A stretch of 40,443 nucleotides of DNA from Pseudomonadota bacterium (lineage in GTDB: Bacteria > Pseudomonadota > Gammaproteobacteria > Burkholderiales > Burkholderiaceae_C): positions 1 through 40,443 of the forward strand of contig JAKBBP010000025.1 in NCBI GenBank assembly GCA_021808445.1. Direction: 5' to 3'. Below, piece after piece: positions 21,897 through 30,826 of the stretch; position 1 is the stretch's first letter, and every line of letters starts with the position of its first letter. The translations under genes and the position numbers were made by a program. A model generated the notes under the pieces. That model was not told the origin of the DNA, made no database searches, and saw only the letters and a list, made by a program, of their open reading frames with translations.

Positions 21897-23164
21897 CAAT
21901 AGGTCTCCAGATGCAGTCGGCCCTGTTCCTTCCACGCGGCTGCCGTGGTTTCCCAATCCAGCCCCGCCTGGGCGGCGACGTCGCGCAGCGCGAGCAGCAC
22001 GCCGTCCTCCATGGCCTTGAGGCCGCAGACGTAGATGTGGGTATTGTCGTCGCCCAGCAATTCCCCCAGGTCGGCGGCGCGCTCGCGCATCAGGTCCTGC
22101 ACGTAGCGCCGCGGCTGGCCGGGGGTGCGGGAGAACGCGAGGTGGATGTCGATGAAGTCCTTGGGCAGGTTCTGCAGCGGTCCGAAGTAGGGCAGCTCGG
22201 CCTGGGTGCGTGCGCCGAAGAACAGCATCAGGCGCCCGCCGTCGAATTTGCCCGAGCGCCGCAGGCGCCGGCGCCATTCGGTCATCGCGCGCATCGGCGC
22301 GCTGCCGGTGCCGGTGCAGATCATCACGATGTTCGAGCGCGGATGGTTGGGCATCAGGAAACTGGCACCGAAGGGTCCGGTGACCTCGACCTTGTCGCCG
22401 ACCTGGAGGTCGCACATGTAGTTCGAGGCCACGCCGCGCACGGGACGTCCCTGATGGTCCTGCAGCACGCGCTTGATGGTCAGCGACAGGTTGTTGTAGC
22501 CGGCTCGCTCGCCGTTGCGCGGACTGGCCACCGAGTACTGGCGCGGATGGTGCGCCCGGCCGTCACCGTCCGCGCCAGGCGGGATGATGCCGATGGACTG
22601 GCCCTCCAGCACCGGAAAGGGCATGGCCCCGAAGTCCAGCACGATGTGGTGGGTGTCGTACTCGCGTCCGACCTCGGTGACCCGCACGTTGCCGGTGACG
22701 GTGGCGGTCACCGACTTGCGCGCGGACCTCGGGCCGTAGAGATTGGTGTAGGCGTGGGCCGCCGACCACGGCGGAACCACGGAGCCGTAGCGTGCGGCGC
22801 GGAACTCGGCCTCCGCGCCCGGCGCCGGTGTGTCGTCGCGCGCCGGCTGGGGCTGCACGGGCGCGGGATCGGCGGCCGGCAGCTCGCGCAGGTCGCCCTG
22901 CGCCGGCAGCTCGTCCCACAGCAGTTGCTCGGCCAGCGGATAGGCGGTGGCCCGCGGCACGTCGCGCCAGTTGTCGATGGCGCCGGTGGGGCAGGGCGGC
23001 ACGCAGGCCATGCAGAAATTGCATTTGTCGGCGTCGACCACGTAGTTGCGGCTGTCGTGGGTCACGGCGCCCACCGGGCAGGTGGCTTCGCAGGTGTTGC
23101 AGCGAATGCAGATCTCGGGGTCGATCAGGTGCTGGTGCAGGATCGCGGTGTCGGCCATGTCCAT
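21896..23164 (-). CDS. boxA: BoxA, reductase component of benzoyl-CoA 2,3-epoxidase
   Basis: A 422-aa iron-sulfur flavoprotein that passes electrons from NADPH to BoxB for epoxidation of benzoyl-CoA. Two 4Fe-4S clusters are visible at the N-terminus: C19, C22, C25, C29 ([12 protein letters not shown]) and C48, C51, C54, C58 ([12 protein letters not shown]). A Pro/Ala-rich linker (about 90-120) leads to a ferredoxin-NADP reductase domain with FAD motif RQYS (208-211) and NADP motif GTGSAPMR (285-292). The C-terminus ([15 protein letters not shown]) matches the FNR family. GGAG stands 6 bases before the first ATG; a second ATG two codons on is also possible. It lies 49 bp after boxB in the same operon. 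Confidence 0.95.
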   Translation of the reverse strand: MDMADTAILHQHLIDPEICIRCNTCEATCPVGAVTHDSRNYVVDADKCNFCMACVPPCPTGAIDNWRDVPRATAYPLAEQLLWDELPAQGDLRELPAADPAPVQPQPARDDTPAPGAEAEFRAARYGSVVPPWSAAHAYTNLYGPRSARKSVTATVTGNVRVTEVGREYDTHHIVLDFGAMPFPVLEGQSIGIIPPGADGDGRAHHPRQYSVASPRNGERAGYNNLSLTIKRVLQDHQGRPVRGVASNYMCDLQVGDKVEVTGPFGASFLMPNHPRSNIVMICTGTGSAPMRAMTEWRRRLRRSGKFDGGRLMLFFGARTQAELPYFGPLQNLPKDFIDIHLAFSRTPGQPRRYVQDLMRERAADLGELLGDDNTHIYVCGLKAMEDGVLLALRDVAAQAGLDWETTAAAWKEQGRLHLETY

Positions 23165-23213
23165 GGCGGTCTCCGAAAGGCCGCGGGGCGCCGTCGCGCC
23201 CCGCGTTTCTGGA

Positions 23214-24641
<1,428 letters not shown>

Positions 24642-24659
24642 CTCGGTCTCCGTTTGCGC

Positions 24660-26318
24660 TTATACGCGATTGAAGTCGAACGCGGCCTTTTCACCCTTGC
24701 CGTACACCTTGAGCGCGCCCTTGTCGCCCACCGCGTTGGGGCGCTGGAAAATCCAGTTCTGCCACGCCGTCAGGCGCCCGAACACACGGGTGAACAGGTT
24801 TTCGGGGCCGTTGAAGCGCAGGTTGGCTTCCATGCCGGTCAGCGCATCGGGGGACATCGCCGCGCGTTCCTCGATGGCGATGCGGATCTCGTCGTCCCAG
24901 TCGATGTCGTCGGGGTTGCTGGTAACCAGGCCCAGCGCGAAGGCCTCGTCGGCGTCCAGCGCCTGCCCGGCCTTCGCGCGCACCGCTTCCATCGCAGGGG
25001 CCTCGGCGTAGAAGCGACGCTCCAGGCGGCTTTGTCCGGTGACCATCGGGTACAGCCCGAAATTGGCCTCCCCCACGGTGATGCGCGGAGTGCGTTGCGG
25101 CGCGTCCGGCAGGGCCAGGTGGTAGATGCGGTCGCAGGCCAGCGCCGGCTCGAGCAGCGTGCCGGTGAAGCACGAACCCTCGTCGGCCAGCGCGAACAGG
25201 CTGCGCGACGAGACGTCGATGCGGGCGAAGCCGCGGCGCAGCATGCCGATGGTCTCGCGCACCAGCCAGTGCTCGCGATGGGCCAGGAGCAGGGCGTCGA
25301 GTTCGGCCACCCTGGCGCTGTCGCCACGGGTCTTGATCAGCCAGGTGCCGATGTCCAGCTCGTTGGTGCGCATCGACAGGATGGCATCGTCGAGCTCGCG
25401 CGCCAGGCGCAGCGCGTACCAGTCGGCACCCAGGGCCTCGATGCCGGCGGCGTCGCGCGGCTGCTCGCCTTGCGGGGCTTGGAGGGTGAAGGTGGCGACG
25501 CGACGCGAGCGGTCGATGTCGACGCGCACCGTCGAATACACCAGCGCGTCGGCCTCGATGCTGCGCTGCAGGGGAGTCAATGCCACGCCGCGGGCGTCCT
25601 GCGGGCGGTCGCTCTGCGCGGCCAGCTGCAGTGCACGCTCCTGCACGGCCTGCGCGAACACGGCGGGCTTGGCGATGTCGTCGACCAGGCGCCAGTCCTT
25701 GGCCTTCTGGCCGCGCACGCCTTCGGCGGTGGTGCAGAAGATGTCGGCCAGGTCGTGGCGCACGTGGCGCTTGTCGGTCACGCGGGTGAGCCCACCGGTG
25801 CCGGGCAGCACGCCGAGCAGCGGAACCTCCGGCAGGCTGACCGCGCTGGAGCGGTCGTCGACCAGCAGGATCTGGTCGCAGGCCAGCGCGAGCTCGTAGC
25901 CGCCGCCGGCGCAGGCGCCGTTGACCGCGGCGAGAAACTTGAGGCCGCTGTTGCGCGACGAGTCTTCCATGCCGTTGCGGGTCTCGTTGGTGAACTTGCA
26001 GAAGTTCACCTTCCAGGCATGGCTGGAAAGACCCAGCATGAAGATGTTCGCGCCCGAACAGAACACCCGGTCCTTGAGGCTGGTCAGGACCACCGTGCGC
26101 ACCTCGGGGTGCTCGAAGCGGATGCGATTGAGCGCGTCGTTGAGCTCGATGTCCACGCCGAGGTCGTAACTGTTGAGCTTGAGCTTGTAGCCGGGGCGCA
26201 GCCCGGCGTCTTCGTCGAAATCGGCGGCCAGCGTGGCGATCTGGCCCTTGAAGCTCAGCTTCCAGTGCTTGTAGCGCGAGGGGTCGGTCTGGTAGTCGAC
26301 GCGGGGCGAATCGTTCAC
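24660..26318 (-). CDS. boxC: BoxC, 2,3-epoxybenzoyl-CoA dihydrolase (ring-cleaving)
   Basis: A 552-aa crotonase-superfamily enzyme that hydrolytically opens the ring of 2,3-epoxybenzoyl-CoA to 3,4-dehydroadipyl-CoA semialdehyde plus formate. Family features include DRVFCSGANIFMLG, NGACAGGGYELALACDQ (with the crotonase Glu), SLPEVPLLGVLPGTGGLTRVTDKR, and the C-terminal RFNGPENLFTRVFGRL and NWIFQRPNA. The start is GTG at 26318, 7 bases after AGGAG, giving the usual BoxC length. In-frame ATGs further upstream overlap the promoter and TGCA sites and are rejected. It is the first gene of the box operon, expressed from the divergent control region shared with benzoate-CoA ligase. Confidence 0.95.
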   Translation of the reverse strand: MNDSPRVDYQTDPSRYKHWKLSFKGQIATLAADFDEDAGLRPGYKLKLNSYDLGVDIELNDALNRIRFEHPEVRTVVLTSLKDRVFCSGANIFMLGLSSHAWKVNFCKFTNETRNGMEDSSRNSGLKFLAAVNGACAGGGYELALACDQILLVDDRSSAVSLPEVPLLGVLPGTGGLTRVTDKRHVRHDLADIFCTTAEGVRGQKAKDWRLVDDIAKPAVFAQAVQERALQLAAQSDRPQDARGVALTPLQRSIEADALVYSTVRVDIDRSRRVATFTLQAPQGEQPRDAAGIEALGADWYALRLARELDDAILSMRTNELDIGTWLIKTRGDSARVAELDALLLAHREHWLVRETIGMLRRGFARIDVSSRSLFALADEGSCFTGTLLEPALACDRIYHLALPDAPQRTPRITVGEANFGLYPMVTGQSRLERRFYAEAPAMEAVRAKAGQALDADEAFALGLVTSNPDDIDWDDEIRIAIEERAAMSPDALTGMEANLRFNGPENLFTRVFGRLTAWQNWIFQRPNAVGDKGALKVYGKGEKAAFDFNRV

Positions 26319-26336
26319 GACGGTGCTCCTGGAGTG

Positions 26337-26350
26337 TGCAGCAAAGTGCA
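26337..26350. promoter_or_regulatory. Candidate BoxR operator, TGCA-N6-TGCA (box side)
   Basis: TGCA-GCAAAG-TGCA lies immediately upstream of the boxC SD and roughly 16-30 bases downstream of the predicted box transcription start. There a bound repressor would block elongation. The match to the BoxR operator layout is from memory of the Azoarcus work. Confidence 0.6.
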
Positions 26351-26372
26351 TGTTTGGGGCCGATGGAGAGGC

Positions 26373-26401
26373 AGCATAATGCATGCGAGCCGGTTTCGCA
26401 A
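26373..26401 (-). promoter_or_regulatory. Predicted promoter of the box operon
   Basis: On the minus strand, TTGCGA (26401-26396) and TATGCT (26378-26373) are separated by exactly 17 bp, a good sigma-70 layout. A TGCA element at 26380-26383 falls inside the spacer, next to the -10. Predicted start is near 26366. Confidence 0.6.
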
Positions 26402-26521
26402 GCCCTCCCGCTGCACAGATTTGCGCTGCGAAGTCTACGTCAAGCTGCGATGCTGGGGGTTGGACCCCCCTGCAGGGTGCAGCATGGGAGGCGTGAGCGG
26501 GTTTTCCATGCAATATAGTGC

Positions 26522-26550
26522 TTGACAGTCCGAAGTCCAGAACTTACAGT
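26522..26550 (+). promoter_or_regulatory. Predicted promoter of benzoate-CoA ligase
   Basis: A perfect -35 TTGACA (26522-26527) is followed after 17 bp by TACAGT (26545-26550, 4 of 6 matches). A TGCA lies just upstream (26509-26512), and the palindrome TGCATGCA (26568-26575) lies at about +11 to +18, well placed for repression. Confidence 0.7.
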
Positions 26551-26567
26551 GGCTTTACGCACAATAC

Positions 26568-26575
26568 TGCATGCA
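26568..26575. promoter_or_regulatory. Candidate BoxR site TGCATGCA (ligase side)
   Basis: Two abutting TGCA tetramers just downstream of the predicted transcription start of the ligase gene. They mirror the TGCA-N6-TGCA pair in the early transcribed region on the box side. Confidence 0.5.
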
Positions 26576-26725
26576 ACCTCCGTTGCGCATGCTCTGCGGC
26601 GCGACGCCGAGCGGGTGTCGCCATGTGGTGGACTGCCAGGCCCGGGTGAGCGGGCACCGAATCCACGCTTTTCCAGCGGGGCCGCGAGCTTCGGCGCCCG
26701 ACGACGACTTCAGGAGACAAGGACC

Positions 26726-28327
26726 GTGCAAAGTGCCATTCCCGCGCCGCCCTGGGAGCAGGACACGAGCGGTGCGCTGCGATTCAACTTCGCGCAGCAC
26801 CTGTTCGAGCGCAATGCGCGTCGCCCCGACAAGGCGGCCTTCATCGACGATCATGGCCGCCTGAGCTACGCCGAACTCGAACGGCGTTCGCGGCGCATGG
26901 CCGCCGCGCTGCGCGCCATCGGGCTGCGCCGCGAGGAGCGCGTGCTCATGGTCATGCAGGACTGCAACCACTGGCCGGTGGCCTTTCTCGGCGCCATGTA
27001 CGCGGGCATCGTTCCGGTGCCGGTGAACACCCTGCTGACGGCCGACGACTACGCCTACATGCTCGAGCATTCGCGTGCGCAGGCCCTGGTGGTGTCGGGC
27101 GCGGTGCTGCCCGCGCTGGGCGCCGCGATGACCCGCGCCGACCACGAGGTGCGCCAGGTCGTCGTGTCGCATCCGCAGGCGCCGCTGCACGGGTCCGAGA
27201 CCGAGTTCGACGCCTTCGTCGATGCGCACGCGCCGATGGCGCGCCCGGCCGCAACAGGTCCGGACGACCCGGGGTTCTGGCTGTACTCCTCCGGTTCCAC
27301 CGGTCGGCCCAAGGGCGCGGTGCACTCGCATGCGAATCCCTACTGGACCATCGAGCTGTTCGGCAGTGGGGTTCTCGGCATGCGCGAAAGCGATGTGTGT
27401 TTTTCGGCGGCCAAGCTGTTCTTCGCCTATGGCCTGGGCAACGCCCTGACCTTCCCGCTGGGCGTGGGCGCCAGCGTGGTGCTGATGGCCGAGCGTCCGA
27501 CCCCGCAGGCGGTGTTCCGGCGCCTGAAGGGAGAGGTGGGCGGCGTTCGGCCGACCCTGTTCTTCGGCGCGCCCACCGGGTACTCGGGCATGCTGGCGCA
27601 CCCCGAGCTGCCGGCGCGCGAGCAGGTGGCGCTGCGCCTGGCATCCTCGGCCGGCGAGGCCCTGCCGGCCGATATCGGCGAGCGCTTCAAGGCCCACTTC
27701 GGTGCCGACATCGTGGACGGCATCGGTTCCACCGAGATGCTGCATGTGTTCCTGTCCAATCGTCCTGACCACATTCGCTACGGCACCACCGGCTGGCCGG
27801 TGCCCGGCTATGACATCGAGCTGCGCGGCGACGATGGCGGCCCGGTGGCCGACGGCGAGCCGGGGGATTTGTACATCCACGGCCCGTCGAGCGCGCTGAT
27901 GTACTGGGGCAACCGCGCCAAGTCGCGCGAGACCTTCCAGGGCGGCTGGACCAAGAGCGGCGACAAGTACGTGCGCAACGCCGACGGCACCTACACGTAC
28001 TCGGGGCGCAGCGACGACATGCTGAAGGTCAGCGGCATCTACGTGTCGCCCTTCGAGGTCGAGGCCACGCTGGTGCAACATCCCGCGGTGCTGGAGGCGG
28101 CGGTGATCGGCGTGCCCGACGAGGAAGGCCTGACCAAGACCAAGGCCTTCGTGGTGTGCAAGGATGGATCCAGCGTCGGGGCCGACGAGCTCAAGGCCTT
28201 CGTGAAGGAGCGCCTGGCGCCGTACAAGTACCCTCGCATCATCGAGTTCACCGACGAGCTTCCCAAGACCGCCACCGGCAAGATCCAGCGCTTCAAGCTG
28301 CGTCTGCGCGAGGCAGGCGCCGAGTGA
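26726..28327 (+). CDS. bclA: Benzoate-CoA ligase
   Basis: A 533-aa acyl-adenylate-forming enzyme that activates benzoate to benzoyl-CoA with ATP and CoA, the entry step of the box pathway. The AMP-binding P-loop is YSSGSTGRPKG (187-197). The hinge region is SGRSDDMLKVSGIYVSPFEVE, and the catalytic Lys519 lies in KTATGKIQRFK. Length, FFAYGLGNA and STEMLHVFLSN match benzoate-CoA ligases more closely than acetyl- or cinnamoyl-CoA ligases. The start is GTG (VQSAIPAPPWE), 9 bases after AGGAG. The frame can be extended to a TTG at 26522, but that TTG is the -35 box. Divergent from boxC, with shared control. Related substrates such as fluorobenzoates or 2-aminobenzoate are possible. Confidence 0.93.
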   Translation: MQSAIPAPPWEQDTSGALRFNFAQHLFERNARRPDKAAFIDDHGRLSYAELERRSRRMAAALRAIGLRREERVLMVMQDCNHWPVAFLGAMYAGIVPVPVNTLLTADDYAYMLEHSRAQALVVSGAVLPALGAAMTRADHEVRQVVVSHPQAPLHGSETEFDAFVDAHAPMARPAATGPDDPGFWLYSSGSTGRPKGAVHSHANPYWTIELFGSGVLGMRESDVCFSAAKLFFAYGLGNALTFPLGVGASVVLMAERPTPQAVFRRLKGEVGGVRPTLFFGAPTGYSGMLAHPELPAREQVALRLASSAGEALPADIGERFKAHFGADIVDGIGSTEMLHVFLSNRPDHIRYGTTGWPVPGYDIELRGDDGGPVADGEPGDLYIHGPSSALMYWGNRAKSRETFQGGWTKSGDKYVRNADGTYTYSGRSDDMLKVSGIYVSPFEVEATLVQHPAVLEAAVIGVPDEEGLTKTKAFVVCKDGSSVGADELKAFVKERLAPYKYPRIIEFTDELPKTATGKIQRFKLRLREAGAE

Positions 28328-28362
28328 GATCCCCCACGACAAGCTCCCCTCCCGCAGATCCG

Positions 28363-29244
28363 ATGTCCCGATCCGAAATCTCGTCTGGTGCCGCCGACGC
28401 CGCCGGCGCCCATGCCTCCAGCGGCGCAGGCCGCGCCACGGGTTCCGCCACGTCGCTGCTGCGTCTGCGCGCGCCGGGGTGGGACGTTGAAGTGGAGTAC
28501 CAATGGGTCGGCAGCACCGAGCCCGGGGCCATGCTGATGGTCTTTCTGCATGAGGGCCTGGGTTCGGTGTCGATGTGGCGCGACTTCCCGCAGCGCCTCT
28601 GCGAGGCGGCGGGCTGTCGCGGCCTGGTGTACTCGCGCCCGGGCTACGGCCGCTCCACGCCGCGCGCGGCGGAGGAGGTGTGGAATCCCGATTTCATGCA
28701 CCGGCAGGCGCTGGAGCTGCTGCCCGCGCTGCTGCAGGCGCTGGGCGTGGATGCGCAGGCGCGGCCGCCCTGGCTGTTCGGCCACAGCGACGGCGGCTCC
28801 ATCGCGCTGCTGCATGCGGCGCATGCCGGCGGCCGAGTGGCCGGAGCCATCGTGCTGGCGCCGCACATCCTGGTGGAGGACCTCGGCGTGGCCAGCATCG
28901 AGAAGGCGCGCCAGGCCTACCTGGAGACGGATCTGCGCCAGCGCCTGGCGCGGCATCACGCCGATCCGGATTCGGCCTTCTGGGGCTGGAACCGGATCTG
29001 GCTGGATCCGCGCTTTCGCGACTGGTCCATCGAGCGCGAGATCGAGGCCATCGCCTGCCCGCTGCTGGCGGTGCAGGGACTGGACGACGAGTACGGCACG
29101 CTGGAGCAGATCCGCGGCATCGCGCGTCGCGTTCCCCACGCGCAATTGCTGGAGCTGGCCGACTGCGGGCATTCGCCGCACCGCGACCAGCCGCTGGCTC
29201 TGATCCGGGCCTGCGTGGAATTCCTGGGCCGGCACGCGGGCTGA
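28363..29244 (+). CDS. Alpha/beta hydrolase of the benzoate locus
   Basis: A 293-aa alpha/beta-hydrolase with its catalytic triad visible. The nucleophile is Ser142 in GHSDGGS, the acid is in GLDDEYGT, and the His is in CGHSPHRDQ. HEGLGSVSMWRDFP near residue 63 supplies the oxyanion loop and YSRPGYGRS follows. This subgroup, with HEGLGS and GHSDGGS, recurs beside box genes in betaproteobacteria. It may hydrolyse a CoA thioester or a lactone formed from unstable ring-opened intermediates, but its substrate is not established. The ATG has only a weak SD. A GTG at 28324 overlapping the ligase stop codon (GTGA) would add 13 residues and allow translational coupling, and is a realistic alternative. 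It is co-directional with the ligase. Confidence 0.82.
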   Translation: MSRSEISSGAADAAGAHASSGAGRATGSATSLLRLRAPGWDVEVEYQWVGSTEPGAMLMVFLHEGLGSVSMWRDFPQRLCEAAGCRGLVYSRPGYGRSTPRAAEEVWNPDFMHRQALELLPALLQALGVDAQARPPWLFGHSDGGSIALLHAAHAGGRVAGAIVLAPHILVEDLGVASIEKARQAYLETDLRQRLARHHADPDSAFWGWNRIWLDPRFRDWSIEREIEAIACPLLAVQGLDDEYGTLEQIRGIARRVPHAQLLELADCGHSPHRDQPLALIRACVEFLGRHAG

Positions 29245-29260
29245 GCCGCCGGGCCGCCGG

Positions 29261-29284
29261 GCCGACACGCCGACACGCCGACAC
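29261..29284. repeat. Three tandem copies of GCCGACAC
   Basis: Three exact 8-bp copies follow the hydrolase stop codon, in the gap before the YajO-like gene. No function is evident; probably a slippage product. Confidence 0.7.
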
Positions 29285-29298
29285 AAGGCGCGGGCGCC

Positions 29299-29327
29299 CT
29301 GCAAGCCTCGCGCAGGCTCGCTATGCT
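29299..29327 (+). promoter_or_regulatory. Candidate promoter of the YajO-like gene
   Basis: TATGCT (29322-29327) lies 17 bp after CTGCAA (29299-29304). The -35 match is weak. Placement 38 bp before the start codon is reasonable and suggests transcription separate from the ligase-hydrolase pair. Confidence 0.35.
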
Positions 29328-29364
29328 GAGGGGCTTCGTCAGCAAGAACCGCACGGAGCCTGCC

Positions 29365-30345
29365 ATGGAAACCACACGTCTGGGCCGCACCGGCCTGAGC
29401 GTCTCGCGCATCTGCCTGGGATGCATGACCTTCGGCGATCCCGGCCGGGGCAGCCACAGCTGGACCCTGGACGAGCAGTCCAGCCGGCCACTGATCCGCC
29501 AGGCCGTCGAGCTGGGCATCAACTTCTTCGACACCGCGAACGCCTATTCGGACGGGCATTCCGAGGAGATCCTGGGACGCGCGCTGCGCGAGTACGCACG
29601 CCGCGACGAGATCGTCGTGGCCACCAAGGTGTACTACGCGTCGCGCCGGGCGCCCAATATCGGGGGGCTCTCGCGCAAGTCCATCCTGGCCGAGATCGAT
29701 GCCAGCCTGCAGCGCCTGGGCATGGACTACGTGGATCTGTACCAGATCCACCGCTGGGACCCTCACACGCCCATCGAGGAGACCATGGAGGCCCTGCATG
29801 ACGTGGTCAAGGCGGGCAAGGCGCGCTACATCGGCGCGTCCTCCATGTATGCCTGGCAGTTCGCGAAGGCGCAGGAGATCGCACGCGCCAGGGGCTGGAC
29901 GCCTTTCGTGAGCATGCAGCCCGAGCTCAGCCTGCTGTATCGCGAGGAGGAGCGGGAAATGCTGCCCTTGTGCCGCGACCAGGGCGTGGGCGTGATTCCC
30001 TGGAGCCCGCTGGCGCGCGGCCGTCTGGCCCGCCCCTGGGGCCAGAGCACCGAGCGGCTGCGCACCGACGAGTACGGCCGCAGCCTGTTCGGTGCCACCG
30101 AGCAGGCCGACAGCCGGGTGGCCACCGCGCTGGACGAGCTGTCCAAGCGCCGCGGCCTGCCCCATGCGCAGCTGGCGCTGGCCTGGGTCCTGCAGACTCC
30201 GGGGGTGACCGCGCCCATCATCGGCGCTTCCAGGCCGGGGCACCTGCAGGACGCGGTGGCCGCGCTGGAGCTGCGCCTGAGCCCCGAGGAAGTGGCCGCC
30301 CTGCAGGCCCCCTACGTGCCCCACGCGGTGGTGGGCTACGAGTGA
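29365..30345 (+). CDS. yajO: Aldo/keto reductase, YajO family
   Basis: A 326-aa NADPH-dependent aldo/keto reductase. The active-site tetrad is visible: Asp56 and Tyr61 (FFDTANAY), Lys88 (ATKV) and His129 (QIHRW). The sequence follows E. coli YajO closely, with LGCMTFG, SSRPLIRQA, LYREEEREMLPLC, VIPWSPLARGRL and APIIGASR. YajO is annotated as a 1-deoxyxylulose-5-phosphate synthase-like or general aldehyde reductase; its physiological substrate is unclear. The ATG has CGGAG upstream. The product could reduce reactive aldehydes such as the ring-opened semialdehyde, but its probable own promoter and the 120-bp gap suggest a general role. Convergent with the PcaC-like gene. Confidence 0.88.
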   Translation: METTRLGRTGLSVSRICLGCMTFGDPGRGSHSWTLDEQSSRPLIRQAVELGINFFDTANAYSDGHSEEILGRALREYARRDEIVVATKVYYASRRAPNIGGLSRKSILAEIDASLQRLGMDYVDLYQIHRWDPHTPIEETMEALHDVVKAGKARYIGASSMYAWQFAKAQEIARARGWTPFVSMQPELSLLYREEEREMLPLCRDQGVGVIPWSPLARGRLARPWGQSTERLRTDEYGRSLFGATEQADSRVATALDELSKRRGLPHAQLALAWVLQTPGVTAPIIGASRPGHLQDAVAALELRLSPEEVAALQAPYVPHAVVGYE

Positions 30346-30361
30346 GCCCGGCCGGGACGGG

Positions 30362-30390
30362 AGCCCGGAAGGCAGCCCGGAAGGCAGCCC
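30362..30390. repeat. Tandem 12-bp repeat between convergent genes
   Basis: AGCCCGGAAGGC occurs twice in a row and is followed by a partial third copy (AGCCC). It fills most of the 54-bp gap between the YajO-like gene and the PcaC-like gene. Confidence 0.7.
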
Positions 30391-30399
30391 TGGGGGCGC

Positions 30400-30780
30400 T
30401 CAGACCCCCAGTTCGGCGAACACCTCGCGTGCCACGCGGAAACTGTCCAGCGCCGCGGGCGCGCCGCAGTACACGGCGGCCTGCAGGAACACCTCCTTGA
30501 TCTCGTCCTTGCTCACGCCGTTGGTGAGCGCCCCGCGCAGGTGCAGGCGCAGCTCGTGGGGGCGGTTCAGGGCGGTCAGCATGGCCAGGTTGAGCAGGCT
30601 GCGGTCGCGCCGGGCCAGGCCGGGGCGCGACCAGATCTCGCCCCATGCGTACTCGGTGACCAGTTGCTGCACCTCGCGGTTGAAATCGTCGGCGCCGCGG
30701 ATCGAGGACTCCACGTAATCGGTGCCGAGCACCTCCTTGCGAACACTCAGGCCGCGCTCGTAGCGCTGCGAATCAGGCAT
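30400..30780 (-). CDS. Carboxymuconolactone decarboxylase family protein (PcaC-like)
   Basis: A 126-aa alpha-helical protein of the length of PcaC, which decarboxylates 4-carboxymuconolactone in the protocatechuate branch of the beta-ketoadipate pathway. The family pattern is clear: WGEIWSRPGL, RRDRSLLNLAMLTAL, ELRLHLRGALTNGVSKDEI and a conserved His in LHL. There is a single Cys and no CxxC, so it is a decarboxylase-type member and not an AhpD-type peroxidase. It lies 46 bp downstream of pirin on the same strand. No other pca genes are present, so it may act on another lactone or beta-keto acid. The link with the benzoate locus is positional only. Confidence 0.82.
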   Translation of the reverse strand: MPDSQRYERGLSVRKEVLGTDYVESSIRGADDFNREVQQLVTEYAWGEIWSRPGLARRDRSLLNLAMLTALNRPHELRLHLRGALTNGVSKDEIKEVFLQAAVYCGAPAALDSFRVAREVFAELGV

Positions 30781-30826
30781 CGAAGATCTCCAGTTCGATC
30801 ATGGGAAACAGGGGGGCGCGGGCGTC

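Larger units (their letters stand above)
26319..26725. promoter_or_regulatory. Divergent box / benzoate-CoA ligase control region (407 bp, no gene)
   Basis: This is the longest gene-free stretch in the window and is visibly less GC-rich than its surroundings. It holds one promoter for each direction (listed separately) and nine copies of the tetramer TGCA, at 26337, 26347, 26380, 26412, 26471, 26478, 26509, 26568 and 26572. Two of these, at 26337-26340 and 26347-26350, are spaced TGCA-N6-TGCA. TGCA tetramers are the reported recognition element of the BoxR/BzdR repressors of benzoate genes. No regulator gene of that family lies in the window. The last 150 bp, downstream of 26575, show nothing further that I can interpret apart from the ligase SD. 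Confidence 0.8.

Noticed and set aside
26319-26513. Upstream ATG starts for BoxC.
   Set aside because: They would put the box promoter and TGCA sites inside the coding region. The GTG at 26318 has a well-spaced SD.
26522-26725. An N-terminal extension of benzoate-CoA ligase starting at TTG 26522.
   Set aside because: The TTG is part of the TTGACA -35 box, and the extension is not similar to ligase N-termini. The GTG at 26726 has AGGAG and gives the family length.
30400-30780. The PcaC-like gene as an AhpD-type peroxidase.
   Set aside because: It has no CxxC pair, and the His-containing LHL motif fits the decarboxylase branch.
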